DNA of 21,261 nt from Methanocorpusculum sp. (GCA_029987025.1 DALTWQ010000016.1:1-21261); one strand, 5' to 3'. Counted from the stretch's first letter, positions 8,186 to 14,562 are shown. The notes: generated from the letters alone by a model not told the origin. Made by a program: numbers and translations.

Positions 8186-9670
8186 ATGTCCGATAAAACC
8201 CAGGAAAACACCGCGGAACTTCAGGAAGAGAGGGCACGGAAAAGAGCCCTCATACTCATAGGCATACTTGTTGGAATCCTCGTTCTCAGCGCAGCAGTAA
8301 TTGTGTTAATCTATGTGAACACTACAGTGCCGGTCACCATCATAGCCGATTATCAGAACAGCGGCGGTTCCGGTGTAATCCAGCTTGAAGATGTAACACA
8401 GTTCAACGACAGGAACATATACGCCCTGCTGAACGCCGTACTCCAGTCCCGGGAGAGCAGTGTGCCGGGTACGGCTGTCAACGAGGATGCATGCTCGTGT
8501 CTGATAGTGTCCCAGAAGATAAACAACAGTACTCTGACTGTTCTCGGGCGGACCTTGGACTATGATGTAACAGATAAACCCGCGTGGGTGTTTTACGTGA
8601 ATGCGGGCGACCGGCTTCGTTCATTTAATATGGGATATCTTGGAGGCGACCTTTCAATTTCCGGTATCGATATCTTGCCGTCAATGGAGGAAATTGCAGA
8701 AACCCAAACAATTCCTGCATTCACCGCCGGCCTCCTCTCGTACATAGTTACCGATGCAGTAAACGAAAAAGGACTCGTCATCGAAACACACTTCAGAAAA
8801 GATTCCTCTGATGAATTAACCTGTTACGGAACAAATCCGGCGTCGCAGACTCTTATCTGCAGCGCCCTTCTGCCCCGGTATCTTATCGACCGCTGTGCAG
8901 ATATCGATGACGTCTTAGATGTGCTGAATCTCATAAACGTCTATACGCCGCACAGCAGTTTAGCGAACCTGCATGTTGCATTCGGTCTGATGGATGCAAC
9001 AGGCAGATATGGTGTTCTTGAGTTTGTATCAGATACTGTGGTCTGGCATGAAGGACAGCCCGGACATACCAACTTCTGGCTGGACGGAAATGCACAGAAT
9101 ATTACTCAGAGCTGCACCGGTCTTGGAAGATGGAATACTCTTGAAGCTGCCTACTCCTCTGTTGCCGCAGAAAAAGACCCGGAAAAAGCAATGGTTCGTA
9201 TGCAGGATGCTTTAAAATCCGTCTACACCAGTCAGTTCTTTACAAAGACTGCACCGGATGAGACAACCTATGATGTTGTCTATGACTGTAATCGTGATAT
9301 CCCGTACATTGCGGCACTGGCATCTGAACTGAATTATACCTTGGGTGTGCCGGTAAATGAATCCGAACTAAAGGCTGTAAAGCGGATTTTTGCTGCAGAA
9401 AACTTCTATCCCGGAAAAGAGTGGGACAGCGCGTACCTCAGAAATCCTGCCAACAGAGAAAATATAATAGCCTGCTACAACTTTGTAACGCATTTCTTTG
9501 AGGGTGTGCCTGAGGATATTTTAATTGACAAAAAACTGCTGCGCACATCTGTGTTTTCCTACGTGACAGCAAACACGCAGCCGGTTCTTCACGTCAGATT
9601 CTTCGAGCATGATGATGTATATACCTTCGGATTTGATGAAGAGGGCTTTGCTCTCAAAGCATCTGTGTAG
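8186..9670 (+). CDS. Membrane-anchored Ntn hydrolase, choloylglycine hydrolase-like
   Basis: Probable linear amide C-N hydrolase of the bile-salt-hydrolase / penicillin V acylase class; the substrate is unknown. A charged cytoplasmic N-terminus of about 20 residues is followed by one membrane segment (about 21-44), so the catalytic part should face outside. The Ntn core begins at CSCLIVSQ (Cys103), followed by GRTLDYD (Arg122, Asp125), which corresponds to the Cys2, Arg18 and Asp21 region of classical enzymes. VNEKGLVI and LHVAFGLMDATGRYGVLEF are further family segments. The nucleophile is therefore internal, and removal of about 102 residues would be needed to free the Cys amine. Cys105 is a less likely alternative. 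It is monocistronic: a divergent operon lies upstream and a bidirectional terminator downstream. Family call is good; activity unproven. Confidence 0.8.
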   Translation: MSDKTQENTAELQEERARKRALILIGILVGILVLSAAVIVLIYVNTTVPVTIIADYQNSGGSGVIQLEDVTQFNDRNIYALLNAVLQSRESSVPGTAVNEDACSCLIVSQKINNSTLTVLGRTLDYDVTDKPAWVFYVNAGDRLRSFNMGYLGGDLSISGIDILPSMEEIAETQTIPAFTAGLLSYIVTDAVNEKGLVIETHFRKDSSDELTCYGTNPASQTLICSALLPRYLIDRCADIDDVLDVLNLINVYTPHSSLANLHVAFGLMDATGRYGVLEFVSDTVVWHEGQPGHTNFWLDGNAQNITQSCTGLGRWNTLEAAYSSVAAEKDPEKAMVRMQDALKSVYTSQFFTKTAPDETTYDVVYDCNRDIPYIAALASELNYTLGVPVNESELKAVKRIFAAENFYPGKEWDSAYLRNPANRENIIACYNFVTHFFEGVPEDILIDKKLLRTSVFSYVTANTQPVLHVRFFEHDDVYTFGFDEEGFALKASV

Positions 9671-9719
9671 AATATTCTTACAGAAATATTTTAACTTTTA
9701 TTTCTCTAATTTTTCAGAT

Positions 9720-9759
9720 CTTTTTTCCAGTAAGCAGCAGATAATTCTACTGAAAAAAG
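9720..9759. terminator. Bidirectional hairpin terminator
   Basis: CTTTTTTCCAGTA at 9720-9732 pairs with TACTGAAAAAAG at 9748-9759, with one bulged C. The A and T runs sit in the stem, so the structure can terminate on both strands. It lies between the stop codons of two convergent genes. Additional T-rich stretches precede it on the plus strand. Confidence 0.7.
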
Positions 9760-9763
9760 CAGA

Positions 9764-10387
9764 TTAGAGTTCGGGCACACATCTGATGGATACGTGCCCT
9801 GCTTCAGCAACTGATGCTGCAAGTGTTGTTGCCGGGTATTTTGCGATGATGCCCGGAATTCCTGCGTTCAGACATTTGCGCACCAGATCAGCAGAAACTT
9901 TTCCGGATACAGCAAGAACTGCGGAAGATAGGTCTGCCTTTTTTATGAGCGCAGCTCCGACCGCTTTATCTGCAGCCTGCAGAAGCCCGGTATCATCAGC
10001 CTTGAACATCTGACTGCCGGAAATAACCGCCGCAGAAAATCCGCCTTCGCTGATAACCGCCGCAGAGAAAATGCTGTGCAGGGATTCTGTGTCCGGAAAT
10101 GCCGCAGGTTTTGTCAGGATGGGTAGTTTAGCTGCATCAAGGTAGGATGCGGTGCCGCCGCATCCTGAGATAACAGTTCTTTTCGGCAGAAGAATCTGTT
10201 CGGTGTCGCGGGTTAAGACACTGATGTCCGGATCATCAACCATCACCGATTCGACAGCATCTGCAGAAACTATGCCCTCTGTTTTCAGATATCCGTATGC
10301 ATACTCTTTTTCGCATCCTTTAAGCATGAGAACGGATGAGAGAACTCTTCCGTTTACCGAAAGCGAATAGAGATGTTCGTCAAGCAT
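9764..10387 (-). CDS. FdhD-family formate dehydrogenase accessory protein, divergent
   Basis: FdhD proteins carry sulfur from a cysteine desulfurase to the molybdenum or tungsten cofactor of formate dehydrogenase. The N-terminal pattern LYSLSVNGR...GYLKTEGIVS and the C-terminal SGKVSADLVRKCLNAGIPGIIAKYP...LAASVAEAG both match the family. Two key sites are altered: the CxxC loop is reduced to SGCGG with one cysteine (Cys76), and the usual DVGRHNA cofactor-binding motif reads DDTGLLQA. At 207 aa it is shorter than typical (about 250-280), with little sequence before the first strand. The ATG at 10387 is the only reasonable start. It shares a short divergent promoter region with the DUF126 gene. 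It could be a specialised or partly inactive paralogue, so I leave the symbol empty. Confidence 0.8.
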   Translation of the reverse strand: MLDEHLYSLSVNGRVLSSVLMLKGCEKEYAYGYLKTEGIVSADAVESVMVDDPDISVLTRDTEQILLPKRTVISGCGGTASYLDAAKLPILTKPAAFPDTESLHSIFSAAVISEGGFSAAVISGSQMFKADDTGLLQAADKAVGAALIKKADLSSAVLAVSGKVSADLVRKCLNAGIPGIIAKYPATTLAASVAEAGHVSIRCVPEL

Positions 10388-10405
10388 GAGAGAATGTTAT
10401 GTAAG

Positions 10406-10417
10406 TTATAGTATTAA
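10406..10417. promoter_or_regulatory. Shared AT-rich element between divergent fdhD-like and DUF126 genes
   Basis: TTATAGTATTAA lies 26-37 bp before the DUF126 ATG (10443) and 19-30 bp before the FdhD ATG (10387). Read on either strand it is TATA-like and at leaderless distance. One element may direct transcription both ways. Visual assignment. Confidence 0.4.
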
Positions 10418-10442
10418 ACACTGCACACTAATAGATATACAT

Positions 10443-10832
10443 ATGAAGATATCCGGACGAAGCATCTCAAAAGGAGTTGCAGAAGCGCCGCTTCTGTCAA
10501 CCGATGTGCCTCTCTCGTTTCTGGGGCAGGTAGATCCGAAAACAGGTGTAATAATTGACGCTGCACATCCGCTCCACGGGCAGTCAATCGCGGAAAAGGT
10601 CCTTGCGTTTCCGTACGGAAAAGGCTCTACAGTAGGTTCATATGTCATTTATGCGCTGCACAGAAACGGCGCTGCTCCTGCTGCGTTTATTGTAAAACAG
10701 TGCGAAACTATTGTGGCCGTAGGTGCTATTATCTCCGGAATTCCTGCGGTAGATAATCTGTCAGGACCGCTGCCGGATGACGGCAGCAGCATTACGGTAA
10801 ATGGCACAGAAGGTACTGTAACCTACTCATGA
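10443..10832 (+). CDS. Phosphomevalonate dehydratase small subunit (DUF126, aconitase X swivel domain)
   Basis: Small subunit of the aconitase-X enzyme that dehydrates 5-phosphomevalonate to trans-anhydromevalonate 5-phosphate in the archaeal mevalonate route to isoprenoid lipids. Family features are the opening GRSISKGVAEAPLLST, the VDPKTGVIIDAAHPLHGQSIAEKVL strand-loop region, and GKGSTVGSYV near residues 60-69, which holds the conserved Ser and Gly of the swivel-domain active site. NGAAPAAFIVKQCE follows. The start is taken at the ATG beginning MKISGRSISKG (129 aa); a longer reading from 10386 would add 19 unrelated residues and overlap the fdhD start. The catalytic Fe-S large subunit (DUF521) is not in this window. 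Its stop overlaps the next gene's start (ATGA). Confidence 0.88.
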   Translation: MKISGRSISKGVAEAPLLSTDVPLSFLGQVDPKTGVIIDAAHPLHGQSIAEKVLAFPYGKGSTVGSYVIYALHRNGAAPAAFIVKQCETIVAVGAIISGIPAVDNLSGPLPDDGSSITVNGTEGTVTYS

Positions 10833-11935
10833 ACATAGTCTGGCGGTATATTACTGCATCGCGGAACACCTACGCGGCTGTTTTTGCTGCGTGTGAAAAA
10901 TACGGGTATATCTTAGAACCCGCAGATGCTGACACGCTGTCCGGGGCGGATATTGTCTGCTACAGTTTAAACAGTCTTAACTATGCGGATTATGTCGACG
11001 AGATGAAAAGTCTCGATGCAGTCGTAATTGCCGGAGGTCCGCATCCGTCAGCTTGTCCGGATGAGGTCTTGGATGCCGCGGATTATGTTGTTGTCGGCGA
11101 AGGCGAACGTGCGCTTCCGGCGCTTCTGGATGCATTAGTCAACGGTAAAAGTCCTGATGGCATTCCGGGGATTGCCTCAAAAGATGGGTATATTCCGGCA
11201 GATTATTCAGTGCGGCTCGATGCATTCCCCTGTTTTTCCCGGATGAAAGGATATATTGAGTTGTCCCGCGGATGTCCGTTTAACTGCGGATACTGTCAGA
11301 CGCCGCGACTTCACGGCTGCCGTATGCGGCATCGAAGCCGCGAGTCTGTTGTTGAGATGGCAAAACGCTATCATGATGCACGGTTTGTAACACCGAATGC
11401 GTTTGCCTACGGTTCATTAGATGGAAAACATCCGGACTGTGAAAAACTTGAGCGGCTGTTATCATCACTTCCGGACAATGCAGTGTATCTGGGTACGTTC
11501 CCGTCAGAGGTCAGGCCTGAGTTTGTAACTCCGGATACTGCTGAGCTGGTTGTTCAGTACTGTGCGAATAAGAATCTCCATTTCGGAGCACAGTCTGCTT
11601 CTGATGCGGTCTTAAAGAAACTTCATCGCGGTCATACGGTTGCTGATGTGTGGAATGCTTTGGACATCTGCCGTGATTTTCATCTGCGTCCGGTTGTCGA
11701 TGTGATTTTCGGATTTCCGTTTGAGTCGGATGAGGATGAGGATGTAACACTTTCCTTCGTGCGTGATGTGTCACGCTTCGGAAAAGTTCATGTGCATTAT
11801 CTCTCTCCGCTTCCCGGGACGCCGCTTTGTGGTGCATCTCCTCGTGATGTTCTGCCCGAGGTTGACAGAGAACTTGGATCTCTTGCTCTGCACGGTCATG
11901 TGTCCGGATACTGGCATCCGAAGAAGTTCGAATAA
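10829..11935 (+). CDS. B12-binding-domain radical SAM protein, MJ1487-like family
   Basis: Radical SAM enzyme of unknown substrate. Residues 1-110 form a cobalamin-binding-type Rossmann domain: VVIAGGPHPSACPDEVL and YVVVGEGERALPALL are typical, but the cobalt-ligating DxHxxG motif is not seen, so B12 binding may be base-off or lost. The radical SAM cluster motif is RGCPFNCGYCQTP (Cys149, Cys153, Cys156). DVIFGFPFESDEDED and HVHYLSPLPGTPL are the usual C-terminal barrel segments. 368 aa suits the TIGR04013 group that is common in methanogens. The ATG overlaps the DUF126 stop by 4 nt, so the two proteins are translationally coupled. A strong T-rich tract ends the unit. Confidence 0.88.
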   Translation: MNIVWRYITASRNTYAAVFAACEKYGYILEPADADTLSGADIVCYSLNSLNYADYVDEMKSLDAVVIAGGPHPSACPDEVLDAADYVVVGEGERALPALLDALVNGKSPDGIPGIASKDGYIPADYSVRLDAFPCFSRMKGYIELSRGCPFNCGYCQTPRLHGCRMRHRSRESVVEMAKRYHDARFVTPNAFAYGSLDGKHPDCEKLERLLSSLPDNAVYLGTFPSEVRPEFVTPDTAELVVQYCANKNLHFGAQSASDAVLKKLHRGHTVADVWNALDICRDFHLRPVVDVIFGFPFESDEDEDVTLSFVRDVSRFGKVHVHYLSPLPGTPLCGASPRDVLPEVDRELGSLALHGHVSGYWHPKKFE

Positions 11936-11943
11936 GCAATCTG

Positions 11944-11963
11944 ATTTTTCTTTTTTTTCTTTT
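11944..11963 (+). terminator. T-rich terminator after the radical SAM gene
   Basis: About 17 of 20 bases are T, broken by single C or G residues, starting 8 bp after the stop codon. This fits archaeal factor-independent termination on oligo-T. Confidence 0.6.
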
Positions 11964-12162
11964 GAGTGTGTTTGTCCGGAACTGCATCCCATTTTGCTGC
12001 TGATTTTAGTGTATTTTTGTATAGCATTATGTGGTTTATATCATGTGTGTTAATTATTTGTTTACTGGAATTGTACATTCATTTTTCGTATGGTTTCTGA
12101 TTTTGAGCTGGATATGGGGTTATTTTTGATTTTGTCTGCAGGCCTGATGCAGCAGTTCAGTT

Positions 12163-12300
12163 CTATTGATTGCAGATACTCTGCAGTTCCTGTAAGTGCG
12201 GTTCTTCTTCTAAAATAGCAGGGGCTGCGTATTTCCGCAGCGCCTCACATAGAAAATCGTCCGAATACCGGCTATTGCAGTATATTGGCTCTTCTTCCCG
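12163..12300 (-). pseudogene. Possible C-terminal remnant of a protein gene
   Basis: This open segment of 45 codons ends in TAG and has no start codon; it opens directly after an in-frame TAA. Its translation is amphipathic and protein-like, containing SDDFLCEALRKYAAPAILEE and then PHLQELQSICNQ before the stop, with codon use like neighbouring genes. I do not recognise a family. It could be the tail of a gene whose body has been lost or frameshifted. Confidence 0.3.
12224..12241. repeat. GC-rich hairpin, 6-bp arms
   Basis: GCTGCG at 12224-12229 and CGCAGC at 12236-12241 flank the 6-nt loop TATTTC. It lies inside the possible coding remnant, so it may be incidental. Confidence 0.4.
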
Positions 12301-12316
12301 TTATTTTGGATTGGCA

Positions 12317-12418
12317 GGAGCAAAGAAAATCTGAATCTGCTCCTAAAACCTCTACGAGGGGATTCTACGGATTCAGATGTGGAATTTAGGGGCAGGTTAT
12401 CGAATTTAGGAGCAAAGC
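12317..12418. repeat. Cluster of TTTAGGAGCA-type repeats
   Basis: The block AGGAGCAAAG occurs at 12317-12326 and 12409-12418. GAATTTAGGGGCA (12382-12394) and GAATTTAGGAGCA (12402-12414) are spaced 20 bp apart. TGCTCCTAAA at 12338-12347 is the same motif inverted and pairs with the first copy. In addition ATCTGAATC (12329-12337) is complementary to GATTCAGAT (12370-12378). So one short motif appears four times in about 100 bp, in both orientations. Confidence 0.55.
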
Positions 12419-12437
12419 CTTTTGGATTTGTCTGTTC

Positions 12438-12650
12438 TTAATCAGTTATATTGTATTGAACGATTTTTAAGCAGCAAGCATGTCTGAAAGACTGCGTAGT
12501 TCGCTCTATGGTGGTGCGTTCTGCAATCTCCTCTGTTAGTTTCTGCCGGGTGGGGCGGCCTTTCGTATTGGCCGGCAGATTGGTTTTCTCCTCTTCTGAT
12601 TTCTCTGTTGTGTCTGGATTTTTCTGGTTTGCAGTATGTCTGTGGTATGT
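12438..12650 (-). pseudogene. Possible N-terminal-type coding remnant without a start codon
   Basis: Seventy codons are open on the minus strand between TGA at 12651-12653 and TAA at 12438-12440, with no ATG, GTG or TTG in the first half. The translation is rich in K, E, T and R and includes KTNLPANTKGRPTRQKLTEE followed by IAERTTIERTTQ. A KGRPTRQKLTEEIAER-like segment resembles the start of DNA-binding proteins such as small terminases or transposase-type helix-turn-helix proteins, but that likeness is weak. It reads as a broken gene fragment. Confidence 0.3.
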
Positions 12651-12693
12651 TCAAATAAGCCAGAATCACGGGTTGTTTGGTAAAAACAGGCAA

Positions 12694-12867
12694 TTATCTC
12701 TTTTTATTTTTTGATGGGTGTTTGAATAGATATGATGTTGTTGGGGCGTCTAATCGATCTGTTTCAGCTTGGAATGTTTCTCTCTTCTGTCCAGTTTTGG
12801 TCTGCTTGCGTGATTTGAAATTATCTATGTCTGAAGGAATTCCGCTAAGCAATGTCGTCTGCAGCTC
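12694..12867 (-). pseudogene. Possible coding remnant, frame-shifted from the ORF at 12825-13175
   Basis: The minus strand is open for 57 codons in a frame different from the upstream 116-aa ORF. It begins where that ORF crosses a homopolymer run (the T6 on the minus strand near 12871-12876). The translation (for example SDIDNFKSRKQTKTGQKRET) is charged and protein-like. One reading is that a single frameshift split one gene into this segment and the upstream ORF. No family is recognised. Confidence 0.25.
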
Positions 12868-13175
12868 TTAAAAAAGACAGCCCTTGTTCTGCCCGAATCA
12901 TAGCAAATGTTCATGAAACCAGGCTTGAACCCGGGTATTTGCCGCAGAGATGCTGTTGTTCTGTCTGGTTGGAACAAATGCTCGTGAAAGAGATGCTGAA
13001 ATCCGGGCATAATCTGCTTACGTGCTGAAGTATCTGCGTCGTCTCTGTTTTTTATGCGCTTTGCTTCCCGGATTTTTTGAAATCGGTTTCTGCGGTTCTG
13101 GCCAGACTCTCTGATTTTTTTGCTCAGTGCCTCAGATGTCTCTTCGTTTATTTTTTCAACAGAACTCTTCTTCAT
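12825..13175 (-). CDS. Hypothetical small basic protein with 24-residue tandem repeat
   Basis: Unrecognised 116-aa protein. The first 50 residues are strongly charged and helical (EETSEALSKKIRESGQNRRN), likely nucleic-acid-binding or coiled. They are followed by two imperfect copies of a 24-residue unit with the pattern QI-PGF and RTxA, encoded by a 72-bp tandem DNA duplication. The ATG is preceded by GAGAAGGA, a moderate ribosome-site candidate. The last 15 or so residues may be out of the original frame, since a protein-like reading continues in another frame after a homopolymer run. It could be a real lineage-specific gene or the 5' part of a frameshifted one. Confidence 0.35.
   Translation of the reverse strand: MKKSSVEKINEETSEALSKKIRESGQNRRNRFQKIREAKRIKNRDDADTSARKQIMPGFQHLFHEHLFQPDRTTASLRQIPGFKPGFMNICYDSGRTRAVFFKSCRRHCLAEFLQT
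12884..13027. repeat. Imperfect 72-bp tandem duplication
   Basis: Copy 1 spans 12884-12955 and copy 2 spans 12956-13027. Both begin TTGTTCTG, contain CAAATG..TC.TGAAA, then CCGGG, and end TGCTG. By eye about 58-60% of positions match. The period is a multiple of three, so it stays in frame in the minus-strand ORF. Confidence 0.55.
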
Positions 13176-13500
13176 TATTTTTTCCTTCTCTATTTTCTCA
13201 TCTGCAGTTTTTCATTCGTGATTTCTACCGGGGGTGATTTTCTCTAAAACCGGTCAAAAAATGACCTTCACAGCGCGATTTTAAAGGCAGATTGGAATTC
13301 GTCCAAGGTGTTTGGTCGTTTGAAACAACACAGCGTCTTATTTTTCGTTTATTCGTGTCATCTCATTTTGATCTGCAGCCGGCTTTGACTAGCCTCGTTT
13401 CATCCGAATGAAAAATCATCAAAATTATAAAATACTTAATTTGAGCTTGTTTTTTAAAAATAACTCTAATTTTGGGTTATTTCAGACTCCAAAAAACCTC

Positions 13501-13540
13501 ATAATAATTGCGCATAATACATATTATGCGCAATTATTAT
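13501..13540. repeat. 40-bp palindrome containing a dif-like Xer recombination site
   Basis: The arms at 13501-13519 and 13522-13540 are perfect reverse complements of 19 bp around a 2-nt centre (CA). The 28-bp core 13507-13534 has the dif layout. The left 11-bp arm is ATTGCGCATAA, the 6-bp centre is TACATA, and the right 11-bp arm is TTATGCGCAAT. Against the E. coli dif as I recall it, 21 of 28 positions agree, including the whole GCGCATAA of the XerC arm and TTATG of the XerD arm. It lies 36 bp (core end to ATG) upstream of a Xer-type recombinase gene. Full symmetry is expected if one recombinase binds both arms. An alternative is an operator for the same gene. Confidence 0.8.
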
Positions 13541-13544
13541 ATTA
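13535..13544 (+). promoter_or_regulatory. TATA-like element of xer, overlapping the palindrome edge
   Basis: The stretch TATTATATTA lies 27-36 bp before the xer ATG, the distance expected for a leaderless archaeal transcript, and its left half is inside the palindrome. No Shine-Dalgarno is visible before the ATG. Confidence 0.45.
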
Positions 13545-13570
13545 GATGACGACAAATATAGTAATTACCT

Positions 13571-14488
13571 ATGACAGAAGTGCGGCGAACCTTCAGTTCC
13601 TGGATTCCGCGATATGTCAGCAGCCTCCAGACACGGAACTATTCGGCAAATACTGTTGAGGCATACGAGCGTGTGCTGAAACTTTTTGCACGGTACGAAG
13701 AGTTCCTCAAAGAAAGAGATGGAGAAGTGCCTGAAACAATCGCTGATTTCGAGGAAAAGACACTTGGCGCGGAAGTTGATGTTTCAGCCTACGAAATCAT
13801 GGACTTTTTTACCCTGATTCGCAACGAACGTCACTTATCAGCGGCCAGTATTCATCAATATGACTCAGCATTGTCCTCATTTTACCATTATCTTATCGTT
13901 CAGGACATTTTAGAAGCGAATCCGATGACTAAAATCGACCGTCCGAAGATAAAAGACCGGGAATTAAAGTATCTCAGGCATCAGCAGGTGATGGATTTCA
14001 TCACATCTCTTAAAAATCCGCGTGATTCTCTGCTTGTAAGGACTATTTACACCACCGGAATGCGTGTTTCCGAGGTCTGCGGGCTTCAGATTGAGAATAT
14101 TGATTTTGACGAGAAAACAATCCGTGTTCGCGGAAAAGGCGGCAAAATTCGCGTTGTTTTCTGCGATTTCGAGACGCTCAGACTGCTTCGGCTGCACATA
14201 AACGGACGCAAAACAGGCAGCGTTTTCGAAGGAAGGGGCGGCGCTCCGTTATCTCCGAGAACGGTCCAGCATATCTTTAATCTCTATGCTCCGGAGGGCA
14301 TTACACCTCATAAAATACGTCACAGCTATGCTACTGAACTCTACCGCAGATCTCACAATATACGGGTTGTTCAGGAGAATCTGGGGCATACATCCATCAA
14401 AACCACGGAGATTTACGTCCATACAGACCTTACAGAACGCAGATCTACCTATGAAGAGTACTTCCCTCTTGCAAATGGAGAGTCATAG
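13571..14488 (+). CDS. xerA: XerA-type tyrosine recombinase
   Basis: Site-specific recombinase that resolves chromosome dimers at dif by a phosphotyrosine strand exchange. Residues about 1-118 form the N-terminal core-binding SAM-like domain (SANTVEAYERVLKLF, HLSAASIHQYDSALSSFYHYL). The catalytic domain carries the full set of residues: Arg165 in TGMRVSEVCGL, Lys189 in RGKGGKIR, His247 and Arg250 in HKIRHSYATELYRR, His273 in LGHTSIKTTE, and the nucleophile Tyr282. Length (305 aa) matches Xer proteins rather than phage integrases. The adjacent dif-like palindrome strongly supports a Xer role. The start is the ATG at 13571, placed just after the TATA element. Only one such gene is in the window, so it presumably acts as a homotetramer. 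Confidence 0.93.
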   Translation: MTEVRRTFSSWIPRYVSSLQTRNYSANTVEAYERVLKLFARYEEFLKERDGEVPETIADFEEKTLGAEVDVSAYEIMDFFTLIRNERHLSAASIHQYDSALSSFYHYLIVQDILEANPMTKIDRPKIKDRELKYLRHQQVMDFITSLKNPRDSLLVRTIYTTGMRVSEVCGLQIENIDFDEKTIRVRGKGGKIRVVFCDFETLRLLRLHINGRKTGSVFEGRGGAPLSPRTVQHIFNLYAPEGITPHKIRHSYATELYRRSHNIRVVQENLGHTSIKTTEIYVHTDLTERRSTYEEYFPLANGES

Positions 14489-14525
14489 TACTGTCGAGAA
14501 AAGTATTATATGAGTTAGAAATAAA

Positions 14526-14533
14526 CCATATAA
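14526..14533 (+). promoter_or_regulatory. TATA-like element of the DUF5806 gene
   Basis: CCATATAA-type sequence about 30-37 bp before the ATG at 14563, compatible with a leaderless or nearly leaderless message. Confidence 0.4.
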
Positions 14534-14562
14534 TGCTATATGTAAAATTCGGTTAAAAATCC

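Larger units (their letters stand above)
11936..13570. other. 1.6-kb region lacking an intact recognisable gene, adjacent to dif-like site
   Basis: The plus strand is markedly T-rich and the minus strand purine-rich, the bias expected of minus-strand coding DNA here. Several short minus-strand open segments read like protein (listed separately) but sit in two different frames, and most lack a start codon. A cluster of AGGAGCA-type repeats occurs at 12317-12418 and a GC hairpin at 12224-12241. From 13176 to 13500 I see only AT-rich sequence with small hairpins: GGTCA/TGACC at 13252-13266 and AAATAAC/GTTATTT at 13458-13482. I interpret the region as decayed genes next to a recombination site. 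Confidence 0.5.

Noticed and set aside
12508..12871. Plus-strand ORFs rich in Phe, Ser and Val
   Set aside because: Their translations reflect the T-rich plus strand and lie opposite more protein-like minus-strand segments. They look like shadows.
13052..13059. TTATGCGC, matching part of the dif right arm; similar matches at 10649 and 18393
   Set aside because: Only half-sites of 8 bp without a partnering left arm. I take them as chance, so no second dif copy is claimed in the window.
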